From Hygrocybe punicea (lineage: Eukaryota > Basidiomycota > Agaricomycetes > Agaricales > Hygrophoraceae), in contig OY744462.1 in NCBI GenBank assembly GCA_963556145.1, positions 1,364,001-1,428,000 on the forward strand: a stretch of 64,000 bases of DNA. The letters run 5' to 3'. A program made the translations under genes and the position numbers. Shown here piece after piece: positions 1-12,500 of the stretch (position 1 is its first letter; each line of letters begins with the position of its first letter). The notes beneath the pieces are model-generated. The model made no database searches. It had not been told where the DNA came from and saw nothing but the letters and a program-made list of their open reading frames with translations.

Positions 1-1640
1 AAACAAATATCCCACCCCATCTCGGCCCATCCAATGCAATTGGGGAATAAATATCCCACCCCATCTCGGCCCATTCAATGCCAGTGGGAAACAAATATCC
101 CACCCCATCTCGGCCCATCCAATGCCAGTGGGGAACAAATATCTGAACCCATCTCGGCCCATCCAATGCAATTGGGGAATAAATATCCCACCCCATCTCG
201 GCCCATTCAATGCCAGTGGGAAACAAATATCCCACCCCATCTCGGCCCATCCAATGCCAGTGGGAAACAAATATCCCACCCCATCTCGGCCCATCCAATG
301 CAATTGGGGAATAAATAACCCACCCCATCTCGGCCCATCCAATGCCAGTGGGAAATAAATATCCCACCCATCTCGGCCCATCCAATGCCAGTGGGGAACA
401 AATATCCCACCCCATCTCGGCCCATCCAATGCAATTGGGGAATAAATATCCCACCCCATCTCGGCCCATTCAATGCCAGTGGGAAACAAATATCCCACCC
501 CATCTCGGCCCATCCAATGCCAGTGGGAAACAAATATCCCACCCCATCTCGGCCCATCCAATGCAATTGGGGAATAAATATCCCACCCCATCTCGGCCCA
601 TCCAATGCCAGTGGGGAACAAATATCTCGGCCCATCCAATGCCAGTGGGAAATAAATATCTGAACCCATCTCGGCCCATCCAATGCAATTGGGGAATAAA
701 TATCCCACCCCATCTCGGCCCATCCAATGCCAGTGGCGAACAAATATCTGAACCCATCTCGGCCCATCCAATGCCAGTGGGAAACAAATATCCCACCCCA
801 TCTCGGCCCATCCAATGCAATTGGGGAATAAATATCCCACCCCATCTCGGCCCATCCAATGCAATTGGGGAATAAATATCCCACCCCGTCTCGGCCCATC
901 CAATGCAATTGGGGAATAAATAACCCACCCCATCTCGGCCCATCCAATGCCAGTGGGGAACAAATATCTGAACCCATCTCGGCCCATCCAATGCAATTGG
1001 GGAATAAATATCCCACCCCATCTCGGCCCATCCAATGCCAGTGGGGAACAAATATCTCGGCCCATCCAATGCCAGTGGGAAATAAATATCTGAACCCATC
1101 TCGGCCCATCCAATGCAATTGGGGAATAAATATCCCACCCCATCTCGGCCCATCCAATGCCAGTGGCGAACAAATATCTGAACCCATCTCGGCCCATCCA
1201 ATGCCAGTGGGAAACAAATATCCCACCCCATCTCGGCCCATCCAATGCAATTGGGGAATAAATATCCCACCCCATCTCGGCCCATCCAATGCAATTGGGG
1301 AATAAATATCCCACCCCGTCTCGGCCCATCCAATGCAATTGGGGAATAAATAACCCACCCCATCTCGGCCCATCCAATGCCAGTGGGGAACAAATATCTG
1401 AACCCATCTCGGCCCATCCAATGCAATTGGGGAATAAATATCCCACCCCATCTCGGCCCATCCAATGCCAGTGGGAAATACATATCTGACCCCATCTCGG
1501 CCCATTCAATTCTAGTGGGCAATCTTTATTTCTAACTTTATGGGCCCATTCAATACCAAGGGACAGAAATATCTCGGCTCATCTCGGCCCATCCAAACCT
1601 ATAGGTCTGGATAATATCTCGGCCCATCTCGGCCCATCCA
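1..1640. repeat. 44-bp minisatellite with a 430-bp higher-order period
   Basis: About 34 head-to-tail monomers of 44 bp run from the window edge to about 1500, followed by degenerate copies to about 1640. Each monomer has CCAATGC, then CAATTGGGG or CAGTGGGAA, then an AAATATC core and CATCTCGGCCCAT. Two monomer classes, with GCAATTGG or GCCAGTGG, are interspersed. A 34-bp short monomer occurs near 620 and again near 1050, and the sequence around it repeats at an offset of exactly 430 bp (611 and 1041), so part of the array was amplified as a nine-to-ten-monomer block. Since 44 is not a multiple of three, long open frames on both strands here are by-products of the repeat. The array is cut off by the window start. 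Confidence 0.97.
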
Positions 1641-1964
1641 CTGGGATTGGGGGTTTAGCTCATGGGCTCCCCCAATGTTACAGGTCGACAATCCGATGCA
1701 AGGTGTGGCTCACAAGGTATCTATAATCACATATCATTGTTATCCAATATGAGTTAACAAATATCAATATCCTCCTAGGCATTCCGTCAAGTTTCGCAAC
1801 GTTAAAGACGTGTTAGTGTTTCAATATCAAATATATCCACCATGATATCAATCTGTTACAGTGGAAAGAAACGTCAAATGTCATCTCCCAATGTCACCGA
1901 CAATGACGACAATGTGTAAATATTTTTCATAGGTATTGTCTCATCATTGACAGGTTATCTATAG
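1641..1964. other. Unassigned stretch upstream of the first gene
   Basis: No recognisable domain. The stretch is AT-rich after the minisatellite and probably contains the promoter and perhaps one or more small 5' exons of the gene that follows. I could not fix a start codon here. Confidence 0.5.
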
Positions 1965-3456
1965 TAAAACGCCTTCCCCCGCCAAGAAATTGAAAGCTGC
2001 ATCTAATCAATCACGAGATGGTGAGGAAGAGGAGGAAGAGGAAGAGGAAGAGGATTACGGTTCTAAGTGAGTTGTTCGGTTATCATAGACATATCCATTT
2101 GTTCAAACAAATGGTTTGACTGTTTAGGCATCGTCGCAAAGTAGCCTTGATGAAGAACCCCGATAAGCCAATTTCGTGTGTATTTTACGTGCCGATATGA
2201 ATATTCTCATTCATTAATTGTAACAGCGTTTCTAATACTCCATCCAAGAAGTCGAAGTCCATGAAGGCCATCATGCTCGATGATACCGACGATGATAAAG
2301 GCTCCAGTGGCGATGAAGGAGATCTGACCTATGCACTGATGCAGATCACCAGGTGTGTTGGATCTTATTACACCGTGGTGTTTGATGTAGATGTCGTGAA
2401 TCTAGCTTACCATCTCCGAACGTTGATGAGTCCGATATTGGCACGAGGGATCCTCAACTTGTTGACACCTACCAAGACTGTGTCAATATCAAGTATGCAA
2501 TTGCATTTATACCCTTGTCATTTACTCATAACCATTCAGGGCAGCAGCAATGGTATCCTGGTCCAGTGCAATTGGGAATGGCAACCCACAGTTCAGTGAT
2601 ATCATCACTGACATCTACAAGATCAACAGAAAGTACGTTATTTGAACAGCAATTTGAGGTCAATTTGGTCGATTCATTGGATATAATATAGGTTATTGGT
2701 TTCCGCCATTACATTTGATAGATCTGGGAGGTACTCTAATCTCTCTCGTGATAACCCTGCCCATATCTCCACTGGTGCATTTGGTCGCAACTTCTTTCAT
2801 GCAGTCGGAGGTGGAATGCCGACGATCTTTACATCGGTCATCATAGTGGAGTCCTGCTTTCTCGATGAGCCCAAGATTGGTGGCAATACAAAGCCGGTCA
2901 AGGTTATACAGGGTGCACTACTTCAAGGGGAATGGGAGCGATATGTCGGTGCTATTGGAATGGTGATTCGCGAGTCCGAATTTCGGGCCCAACTGTATAA
3001 GGACTATGTGTCCTTCTCAACGACCACAGCAAGTGGAATGGATACATCTCCCAGTTTGTGCATTAATCATTTTTAGTTGTAATTCCTAATCGATTTTCAT
3101 AGAGGCATCGACATCCAAAAATGTACAACTTAGTCCATTCACTCGTCGACCCACTCCATCTTATCATAAGGCCGCTCTATCATTTTACGATATTGGTAAG
3201 CATCCGGTCGTCTAATATAAATTGATATCTTAAGTATGTGTTGTCAGTGCCCATCTATGATGCACGCAAAGTCAAAGCGGACTTCACGTCCACTCTCATA
3301 TCGCTCCAGCAACTACCCATCTTCCCGCACAATATCCCTGCAGGATCCTGTGTCGTTGTTGGACACACCATCAATACATTCAAGCGTGTAGATGACATGA
3401 TGAAGAGCATTTCACTCAATGTGCAATGGGTCATGGTCTTGGGAGTGCCGAAATGA
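1965..3456 (+). CDS. Hypothetical protein with Lys-rich and acidic N-terminus, multi-exon
   Basis: Function unknown. About eight exons can be joined through small GT-AG introns. Exon 1 (to about 2066) encodes a Lys/Ser stretch followed by a run of ten glutamates. Exons from 2128 and 2227 add basic and acidic segments. A later exon encodes DESDIGTRDPQLVDTYQDC, then a segment ending SDIITDIYKINRK (to about 2631). The main exon (2692 to about 3050) contains VSAITFDRSGRYSNLSRDNP and GALLQGEWERYVGAIGMV. The last exon (to 3456) contains IPAGSCVVVGHTINTF and ends in VMVLGVPK. The style of this protein is common among agaricomycete proteins of unknown function, but I know no defined activity. The basic and acidic N-terminus suggests a nuclear location (inference). 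The true start lies upstream and is not resolved. It converges on the gene at 3544-5429, with 87 bp between their ends. Confidence 0.7.
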
Positions 3457-3543
3457 TTGCTCCACTTAGCATCATTTATATTTGTATCTTATGTCTGTTT
3501 TGTGAAATAAACGCGAACCGATCCATTGACTGTACAGATAATA

Positions 3544-5429
3544 TTACAAATATGAGTATGGACCTTTGATGTCAATCAACCATTTATAGAAAACCCCTGC
3601 AAAAGTGTCTGCTAATGAGCCAATGGGTGCTCGAACGGATTTCGGACCTGACTTCATGTTCGACCAGAGGCTGCATGTGTGATAACGTTCCACCTCGTTC
3701 ACGAAATAGGACACAGTATCCGTTTTGGAATCCACAATGAGCGATATGTCCATACGGCAAAAAACACTCATCGATGGTTTTCCACCAACCATATTGGACT
3801 CTATCGCATAAAGCCCTTCGTAGGTCTTTTGGACAAAGTCGAAGAACTCGTTTCTGCCTTGCTCTCGAATAGAAATGGTGCCCCTGTCCGGATTGCACGC
3901 CACCGTCTTCAATAGAGTCCCCTGCGTTTGAAATATTCTGACAAAGTTAAGACAATCATGCATATGATATGACAAGTGAAAATGAAGGGCACTCACCTTA
4001 ACTCATCCAAGGTATAGAAACTTGAGATGATATCCCACTTCCAGGACTTGCTTTCCTTGTTGTACAGGGTGTGCACCGTATACACGACCTTTCCACCAAC
4101 TAGAAACACACGCCATTCGCCCATCTTACTCAGTGGTTCGATGTACGTTTGCCCAAACCAACGTGAACCTGGAACCTCACAGTTATTGCGCATGTATTCC
4201 CAATTTCGCTTGGCGTCGCCAGGTAATAGGACGTGATGACCGGTGTCGCTGTGTGTCCGTTTCAAGACAATATTCGGTGGGAATTGGTCGCCATCGTTTA
4301 ATAATTTTGCTTGAGGGCGTATCGTATGCGTTACATTCAAAGCGACATGAAGCAAGTTTTGATTTTGTATCCATTTTGAATGGACCGTGTTCATCTGCTT
4401 CGGAGGCGGCCAGATGTGTGCCGTTCGACAGAGTTCGTCCATGCCAGTCATGAAAATCGACACATTTTCCAGTGTCAATCCGTATTGGTTACCGCTGTCA
4501 AGACATCAGTATAATGCAGCGAAAACGGAGCAGAATTAATTAAAGCGATGTCAATCTTACATGTATGACATTCCCATATCCACACCACCAAATACACAAT
4601 CTGCCGATGCGAACTTTTGCCACGTATTGCCTTTGTCTTGATGGCGAAGTATTGCATGAAGGAACTTGGGCCAAAATATGTATTTGACATTGAAGCGCCG
4701 GGCTCCATCCTCATGATGTAGTCGCATTCCGATATAAACCTGTTTGTTGTGAAATACGTTTCAGTATCAACAATCCACAAATTAAACAATAGACATTACC
4801 CATTCTTGAATACATGCTGAATAGCGACTCTTGTATGACTTGATGATATGGACGTAACCATCAAGATGGGCAATGGTATCGAGTTCGATGTCGGATATGG
4901 TCGTGGTGACGAATGCAAGATCGTTAATGGCTGTGGCTTTGCTCGCGATACGAGTTGTTGGGTCAAGGATAAAAAGGATTTTGAAAACACGGCCGTCATT
5001 GTTGCTTAATGTGGTTATACGGCGTTCATTGTTGCTTACGGTGGTTGGCGGTTCCGTTTCACAGTCAGATGATGTTTCCATCTCAGAGTCGGATGATAGC
5101 CTTTTGCGTGGAAGGAGATCGAGTTCCACGGCCATCGCATTGCGGACACCCTGCGAATTTTCACGTATGTTGCGACCAAGACATACCGACTGCGGACAAA
5201 TTCCAGACGAAACGCATTTGGGATGTTGGTGTGCGGATCCGACATGTCTTTGGCAGGAGTTGCCTTCCTTCTTCCACAAAAGACATTTCGTTTTTGGAGA
5301 GTCGCATTTTCGACCAGGGCAGATGTGCATGCAAAGTTCATAACCAAGTTCCTTCTTATATGGCATGTTTGTGGACCTAGGCAGGATTTCGGATGGGTGG
5401 GATGAGGAACAGACACAGATATCATTCAT
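3544..5429 (-). CDS. ATP-grasp-like protein with Cys-rich N-terminus
   Basis: The first exon (from ATG at 5429) gives a Cys-rich region of about 70 residues with repeated C-x(2-8)-C spacing, then an acidic linker with SSDSEMETSSDCETEPP. It joins by a GT-AG intron (donor after IQEW, about 4800) to an exon reading VYIGMRLHHEDGARRF and ending FGGVDMGMSYM, then to an exon beginning in GNQYGLTLENVSIF (about 4489). That exon carries PNIVLKRTHSDTGHHV and GEWRVFLVGGKVVYTVHT. The last exon carries CRMDISLIV and YFVNEVERYHTCSLW and stops at 3544. The lysine in VLKR, the GEWRVFLVGGK strand and the D...NEVER pair resemble the nucleotide- and metal-binding strands of ATP-grasp ligases. Substrate unknown. 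About 500 residues and four exons, with no break seen. The Cys-rich head may bind zinc (inference). Confidence 0.65.
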
Positions 5430-5639
5430 ACATCAATACCTTAATGATTTATTACTTTCAGGGTGGTTGATAGCGGGTGGTGACGATTCCACAAACCTTC
5501 TAATTATAAGACGTCGGAATTATGTCACCTGACAAGAGTGGCAATGATAAAACAACGAACACGTGCCAAACACGTTGATCAGCAATGGAATCATTTAAAT
5601 GTCTTGAAAGAGCAATATCCACCGAACAGATCGGACGTG
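5430..5639. other. Short intergenic stretch, nothing recognised
   Basis: Upstream of the ATP-grasp-like gene. It may hold that gene's promoter. No coding sequence supported. Confidence 0.5.
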
Positions 5640-6127
5640 TTCGGTGTGTTCGGTGGAGATGTTCGGTGGATGTCAACCAACCATTATGAGGAGATATACT
5701 ACACCGAACACATCGAACATGTTCGGTGTGTTCGGTGGAGATGTTCGGTGGATGTCAACCAACGGTTGTGACTAGATATATCACACCGAACACATCGAAC
5801 ATGTTCGGTGTGTTCGGTGGACATGTTCGGTCAACGTTGCTGAACCAATATTACTAGATATACCACACCGAACACATCGAACATGTTTGATTTGTTCGGC
5901 GTCATATATCTGGTAATATTGGTTCAGCAACGTTGACCGAACATGTCCACCAAACACACCGAACATGTTCGATGTGTTCGGTGTGGTATATCCGGTCACA
6001 ACCGTTGGTTGACATCCACCGAACATCTCCACCGAACACACCGAACATGTTCAATGTGTTCAGTGTAGTATATCTAGTCGTACATTGACATCCACCAAAC
6101 ATGTCCGGTGACCGAACACACCAAACA
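5640..6127. repeat. Foldback inverted repeat built from GAACATGTTC modules
   Basis: The two halves are reverse complements around position 5883-5884: for example TCAACGTTGCTG at 5831-5842 answers CAGCAACGTTGA at 5925-5936. Each arm is about 240 bp, and the two are diverged at scattered positions. Inside each arm the core CGAACATGTTCGGTGTGTTC recurs every 75-90 bp and is itself near-palindromic, so palindromes are nested in a palindrome. ATATCTAGT or ATATACCAC blocks alternate with the cores. The structure resembles a foldback or MITE-type non-autonomous DNA element. No target duplication was found. Further loose copies of the core lie near 6388-6405. Confidence 0.85.
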
Positions 6128-6536
6128 ACATGTTTGTTGTAGTATATCTAGTCCTTCTACATCCATCCAACAAGTCAGACTTGTTGTGCTTTTCCGTCAA
6201 TGGACCAGTCCGTGAATATTCATCGAACGAATTAACTCGATTTATCGCCTTACCAACTGGAAAATATTCCATACGCTGCACGTGTCGGTTTTCTGCGTGC
6301 AATTACTAGCTTTGGACAACTTCTAAGCTCGAGCCACATCAAAAACATAAATAAATAGATCTGTTGTTTATGCATGCAAAGAAGCCGAACATGAGGTCGA
6401 ACATGTGGTGATTGATCTGGTCACGTGGTCGTGACATCCGTATTCATAGTCTGGAGCGTTGAGTAATAAATCCGCCCTTTTCTTTTGCTCTCAAATCGCC
6501 TCACACGTCGACCAAAAAACTTTTATTTCATCTACC
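6128..6536. other. Intergenic stretch upstream of the decayed gene
   Basis: No coding sequence supported. It includes relics of the foldback core around 6388 and the presumed promoter of the gene starting at 6537. Confidence 0.5.
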
Positions 6537-8461
6537 ATGTCCTTGCCAGTCGTCAAAACCTCGACTCCCGCTGTCAATCCCGCCGCCTTCAAGTACTGGC
6601 CTGATGCGCCGCCCAAAAAGCTGCAGGAGCTACATCGCATCTTCCAAATCCAGTACATGGTCCTGCCCAAGATTCCGGCACCCAACAAGGAATCCGGCAC
6701 CATTCCCGTATTTTCTCGTAATCTCTATGTACTGAAGACACACCCCCACGATGCCACCGCCCGAGGTGAGTTATGGCGCGAAATCCCCGAATGATACGAG
6801 GAACCGCTCCGTCGCTTGATTTATCAAATGGATATGTACATCTACATGACAGCAGCCATCGCATACAACAAGGCACCCAACTACTCGCCGGACTACGTCA
6901 AAAATGATAAGGAAGGGACCGATTCACTTCGGGATTACCTCAAGTATACCGACACCGTCATGGACGAAATTTGGGCAGAAGTCTTGGTGGCGAAACGGGC
7001 AAACGAGGTTACCCGTGACTGGTGAAGCAAGATCTTCAATGATTGGCTCCTGAAAGAATTTTATGTCGGGAAACATTCTCCATCGGCTTTGATTCAACAT
7101 GGCGCTGTGAACACCGAGATCAAGCCCGAGGATCTAGGTAAGTATATATGTATTTATGGCCAAATGAATTCTCACGTCTGGCATCATAGATTGGGCAAAA
7201 TACGACGAATCCATGCCAGCATTGCACAGTGGAACCTTGGCAAATTGGTCATTCGGTGGGCTTCCGGACGCCACAAAGCTCGAGATCATCGGTCATGTTA
7301 TTGCTTGGTGTAAAGGACATAGTTGTCCTCGTCGATTCTGATGTGGCGGATGATGATGAAGGTGTGATCTAGAATTACATGTGTGATTGTGCTAATGATA
7401 TAATACATTTGCAGAGGAGCCAGTTGCCCAGGGCAAGGGCAAGGGCAAAGCCAAGTCAAAATCGGTCAAAAAACAGAAGGCATCTTCTGCTGGTTTGTAC
7501 AAATTTTCAACCATAGTGGTGTATAGATCTATTGAATATTCAGGTGGCGCAGACAATTCGTCCGAGAAGGACAAAAAGAAGCCCAAGCCCAAGCCCAAGT
7601 CCAGTAAGTACTTTCATTGTCTGTGATTGTCATACATGCAAACCCTTCATCATGACAGAGCGCACAATCAAGTCCAAAGCCGAGGACGACGATGAGGGTG
7701 AGTTATTGAATTCCGAATATCAAAACGATGATCCAACACATTTATTCATGTATAGACGACATAAAGATGGAGGAGGACGTAGCCCCGGTAAAGAAGAAGC
7801 GGTCTAAGGCCCAAATGCGTACGTTGCTCACCTTGTTATGATTAATGCACTGACATCTCGCAGTCGCTGTTGAAATTGGGTCGTCGCGCACAACCCGGCA
7901 ATCGGCATCGGAGAAATTGACAATGGAGATTAAGCCACCCATCGCCCCCGAGCCGGATGTTGTGGCACCGGAATCCGCGAAGTTGGACATTTTAGGACCA
8001 GAGTGGGCGGGGTTGTTGGATGTTGATAATGATATAACCATGGACAACGATGACGGATCTCCTGAACCTGAAAAGATGTCTCCCAGCGATGGTCACGAGG
8101 ATGGCGAGATGGCAAAGAGGAGGAAATTGGATGTTGCTTCGGAGCAAGCGGGCATTATCGTAGAGAAGCTCAACCTGGTGAAGCCACCGAAGAAGTCTCC
8201 GACTCCAGGTATGTATTTCAACATTACATCATAGGCTGTATATATTCCAATTCTGATCTTCTCCATGTCCTAGGATTCCGTCCCAATACGCGTGCATCGT
8301 CACGCCACCAGTCATCGACCCCTGCAGAGCCCAGCGCTTCATCAATGGATGTGGATTGGAGCAACATCGTTCCACCCGAAATCCTACTCTCCATTACTCC
8401 AAGCCAAACGAGGCCTTCATCTCCCAAGCCATCGACATCCAAACTTGATCCCAGGCCTTAA
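6537..8461 (+). pseudogene. Unknown nuclear-type protein gene with two in-frame TGA codons
   Basis: The ATG at 6537 opens a protein starting MSLPVVKTSTPAVNPAAF. The frame stops at TGA 6792-6794 and again at TGA 7023-7025, yet the same frame stays open and protein-like on both sides (REIPE then YEEPLRRLIYQM; VTRDW then SKIFNDWLLKEF). Both stops are most simply former CGA arginine codons. Downstream exons follow with canonical introns: one ends WSFGGLPDATKLEIIGHV, then come Lys-rich low-complexity exons (KGKGKAKSKSVKK, KKPKPKPKSS), an acidic exon with EPDVVAPESAKLDILGPEWA, and a last exon ending STSKLDPRP at 8461. The basic tracts suggest a nuclear protein (inference). No known domain recognised. 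Apart from the two TGAs the gene is well preserved, so decay looks recent. Confidence 0.7.
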
Positions 8462-9549
8462 TTTCGGAGGAGTAAGTCCTTCTTTTGTGGAGTATTCATT
8501 ATATTTGACTAAAAAGACTGTATCCCAGTCGTTGATTTCTGGAAACTTGGTGACAATCTGTGCCCTCAAATGTCCTCCTCATACATCGCTACTATTAACA
8601 TTTGTACAGTTTCTATATATGTATTTCTTTTTGCTCCGTTAAAAATGGTTTGTGTTACTGTCCTATGACCATAAGAATTGAGCATGATAGTGAGCATAGA
8701 TACAGCATAAGGCATCAATCTTGTTGACTGAAAATCTGTTTGTCTAAAATATATCCTGGTGAATGCATTACTTTCAGTTCAGTTGTACAACCACCTACAC
8801 ACTCAACTTGAGAAGGACAACCTGAGATGACTCTCATTCGGGCTAATGAAAATTCAAATTGAATATATGTAAGAAACCAGAATCACAAACTTTATGGACC
8901 TATTAAATGAGGATACAATGATACAAGAGTAACAAAACCCCCTCTTGTAGTGGAAGATATAACTGTCACTCCAAGGGGAGCTATGACTCTTTGGTACCAG
9001 AATAATACAGTATACTTGTGTGGGAATGATACGTACAGCTCCATAAAAATGACAATGTATTTCTGACAAGGATGAAGAACAATGATAATTTCCATGAATT
9101 ACCAAGCAATTGTCAAATATGCACAGTTGTCAAACAGCCTGGTTGTTCAACTTCAATACCTGTTTTGTCTGTTGAGCAAGCTAGAAATAAATATCACTGA
9201 GACTCTGAAGATTAAATCCACAAAATATCTTAAAAGGGGGTACCATTGTTCTTCTCAGTCGGTTTGATCAATGTCTTGTCAGCCAGACCCCTAATAAGAT
9301 CGTAAGGCAGCTATTCATGATACAGATGCATTTTTGGCCTGTATCAAGGCATGTCACAGGAACATAGAATGGAATAAAAAAAGTAAACACAGATTTCTAA
9401 AGATTCAGGCACGCCTTATGGTGTTTTGGGAAAAGCTTACAAATAATATAATGTCATATGATCAATCCCATTGTGTTAATTGTTATTCATGATCCGAACC
9501 ACTTGACTAGTTAAATGGGCGGTGTTTCCTCTTACTGTCACAAATCCTC
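8462..9549. other. AT-rich stretch between decayed gene and Helitron coding region
   Basis: About 1.1 kb without a convincing gene; the open frames on the minus strand near 8854-9105 look random. The Helitron 5' end (TC after a host A) should lie here or further upstream, but I could not place it by eye. Confidence 0.5.
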
Positions 9550-12500
9550 ATGAATCCCCACAACATCATCCGTGTCTGCATTGCATGTTTGACTTATCTA
9601 TATTTCCTTGCAAATGCAACATTATTTCCACAACTATGCCAAGACAAACTTATGTATATCTCTCCTGAACCAATTTCCTGTCCTGTGATATCGACCTTGA
9701 CCCAAGAATTGGATGTTTTTCAAAGAAAACTCATAGAACATGAGTTGGCCCCAGATCAGGGCGATGCAACAATATTGATGCAAATAAATGCAACACTATA
9801 TGTAAAGATCATTGGAATAACAAAAGAAACAAAAGATAACTTGACAGTCGATCCATTATTCGTTTGGACTACATTTAAAAATAGCGCCTTCAAAATGCAA
9901 ATACGTTCTATTCAATATGCCAGAACATATTTCTTACCTCCTAAATATCTCTTTGCTTTGTATTGTCTTCTCAAACCTATCACTGTCCAATGTCGTTGTA
10001 AAATGATCAAAGCATTGCTCATGCGATCGCTATTGAGACGACATGATTGCAAAGCATATTTATTTCATTGTATTACTAGTTCTCTATCACATGCAACGTT
10101 GCTGTGGACCACACTATGTTTCATAATACGGCATAGCCGTTCAAACATAATTGTGTTCAATTTGAATTTATTTGGACACTTGTTTAAATCTTTATATATA
10201 AATTTCGTTCATAGATATGACTACATTGGTGGTGGTAAACGAATACCAACATTCAAGTTTAGCTTTCTTCAATCTTTTATGCTACCGTCTAATAATATCA
10301 ACCATGATTCTGACATATTATTCGAATATGTGGGGCATATTGATGAACAAACAGCCAACACTTTATATGAAGATAGAAAAACATATGCATGTGTTAAAAT
10401 GCCTTTACATGAACTTCTGCCAAATTTGACAGTGAAGGATATTGGTGAAATAACAACAATACATGGTATATATTTGTCAAAGACATTACGAAGATTACAT
10501 GGACAAGATCTATCTGTGGCATTAATGAGGCATAATTGTTCAGCTTGTGATACTCATGTTTCTATTTTTCATGTGCATGATATTAAATCACATAAAGACC
10601 TGTGTAAACAGTGGTACAGAAGACAAAAAATGACAGAAACAAATGAGTGCGGCAAAGAAGAAACTCAGGCTCAAATGAAAGAAGAATTGGACAAGTCAGA
10701 TGAGCAATTATTTCCTCCTCCTCCTCCATCTATTGAATTGAAGGAAACCATAATCAGCAACTGGTGCAGAGATACATCACCTGAATGTTTCCAAGAAAGT
10801 GGGTGTGCTGTATGTGGTCAATTGGTTGCATTGAAAAACATGTCTTTATTGTCAAAGACGAAGGTTAATCTGAAAATATTAACTAGAGACAATATGGGAA
10901 TCACAAGATGTGAACGATATCATTGTTCTGATCCAATAGAGGATATCAAAGGTCCAGTGCTAGATGACACATGTAAATGGATATGCAAACCATGTGTGCT
11001 CAGTCTGAATAAAGGCCAAACTCCCAAATATGCTTTGGCGAATGGACTTTGGATGGGAAGAATTCCTGCACAACTTCAAAATCTAACATTTGCTGAACAA
11101 CTTTTGATTGCCCGTGTTCGTCACAACAAATGTATTGTTCGTGTCTCCTCTGGGATGCATAAAATGAAAGCAAATGCCATCATGTTTCAAAACCCAACAC
11201 CAAAGATATATCAACGGTTGCCTCCAACAATTAAAGAACTTGATGAAGTGCTAGCGTTTATTTTCACTGGTCCTGCCAGACCAACTCCAGAAGACATGGA
11301 GCGAACGCCTTTATTGGTTCGCCGAAGGCGAGTTTCTGCAGCTTTAGAATGGCTGAAATTGAATCACATGGATTACTATGATTTAGATATCTCCTATGAA
11401 AATCTAGCACAATATCCAGATCATGGAATTCCTGTTGTGGTTGCATATCGACCAGCAGACACAAATAAGGAACCAGAAGCCACTAGTGCATTTGACAATG
11501 AAGTGGAAGATGGTGTGGAAGATGGGCCTTGTCCCTTTGTTGTTAGTGGAGTAACTGGCGAAAATCTAGATATTACAAGTCCAAAGGCATTAATAGCTAG
11601 AGCGACCAAGCACTTGATAGATGACCATGGTGGTGTTCTTGCCATAAGTCATGCTAGAAATCCAGAATCGTTCTTTAATAATCCTCAGTTATATCCTATG
11701 ATGTTTCCCTGCCTATTTCCATATGGCTTGGGTGGTATTAGCAGCATAGACAATGATGTTTTAAGCATCAGTGATATGATGCACAAAAGACATCTCCTGA
11801 TGTACCATGACAAAAGATTTCAAACCGATCCCTATTTTCCATTGATTGCATTCAATCAAGAACAAATCAAGGACAGTACAACCGGAGGATATTTGTTGAC
11901 TAATAAACATAATTTCAACGATATTGCAGATCGCCTGATGAATATCAATACAGCTGTTTTGGATGACCTCTCTAAGAGATTATCTAGAGGTGATAGAGTC
12001 AAACCAGATACATCGGAAGAGAAAGCATGCTATAAACTCATTTCTGATCTGGATCACGTAGCTGGTCAGGTCAAAGGTTCAATTACTAACAAGAAATACA
12101 TGCGAAATGAGATTTGGTCTCTGATATCCTATATTGGTGCTCCGACTTGGTTTATCACTTTGCACCTGCAGACATCAATCACCCACTATGCTTATATTAT
12201 GCTGACAACAAAGAAAAGTTTTATCCTAAACTACGTCTACCCCAGGATTGTTACAAACTAATTGCAAACAATCCAGTTGCTGGAGCCCGCTTTTTTCACT
12301 TTACTACTGAAATGTTCATCAAACATATATTAGGAATAAATGAATCTCATCCTGGCCTGTATGGAAACACATCAGGTTATTATGCAACGGTAGAGGAACA
12401 AGGACGTCTTACCTTGCATCTTCATATGCTGTTGTGGATAAAGGGATGCCTTACACCTCAGGAAATACGTGACAAAATTATGGGTGAAAATTCTGACTTT

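Noticed and set aside
34..1522. Long open frames on both strands in the minisatellite
   Set aside because: The 44-bp period is not a multiple of three and the translated products are only the repeat read in different frames.
5700..6060. Likeness of GAACATGTTC to p53-type response elements
   Set aside because: A short palindrome inside a repetitive element; fungi have no p53 and the match has no functional weight here.
5640..6127. CRISPR-like array
   Set aside because: Repeats are arranged symmetrically as inverted copies with similar spacers, and the context is eukaryotic.
8854..9105. Minus-strand frame upstream of the Helitron as the missing Plavaka exon
   Set aside because: The translation has none of the expected Plavaka C-terminal residues.
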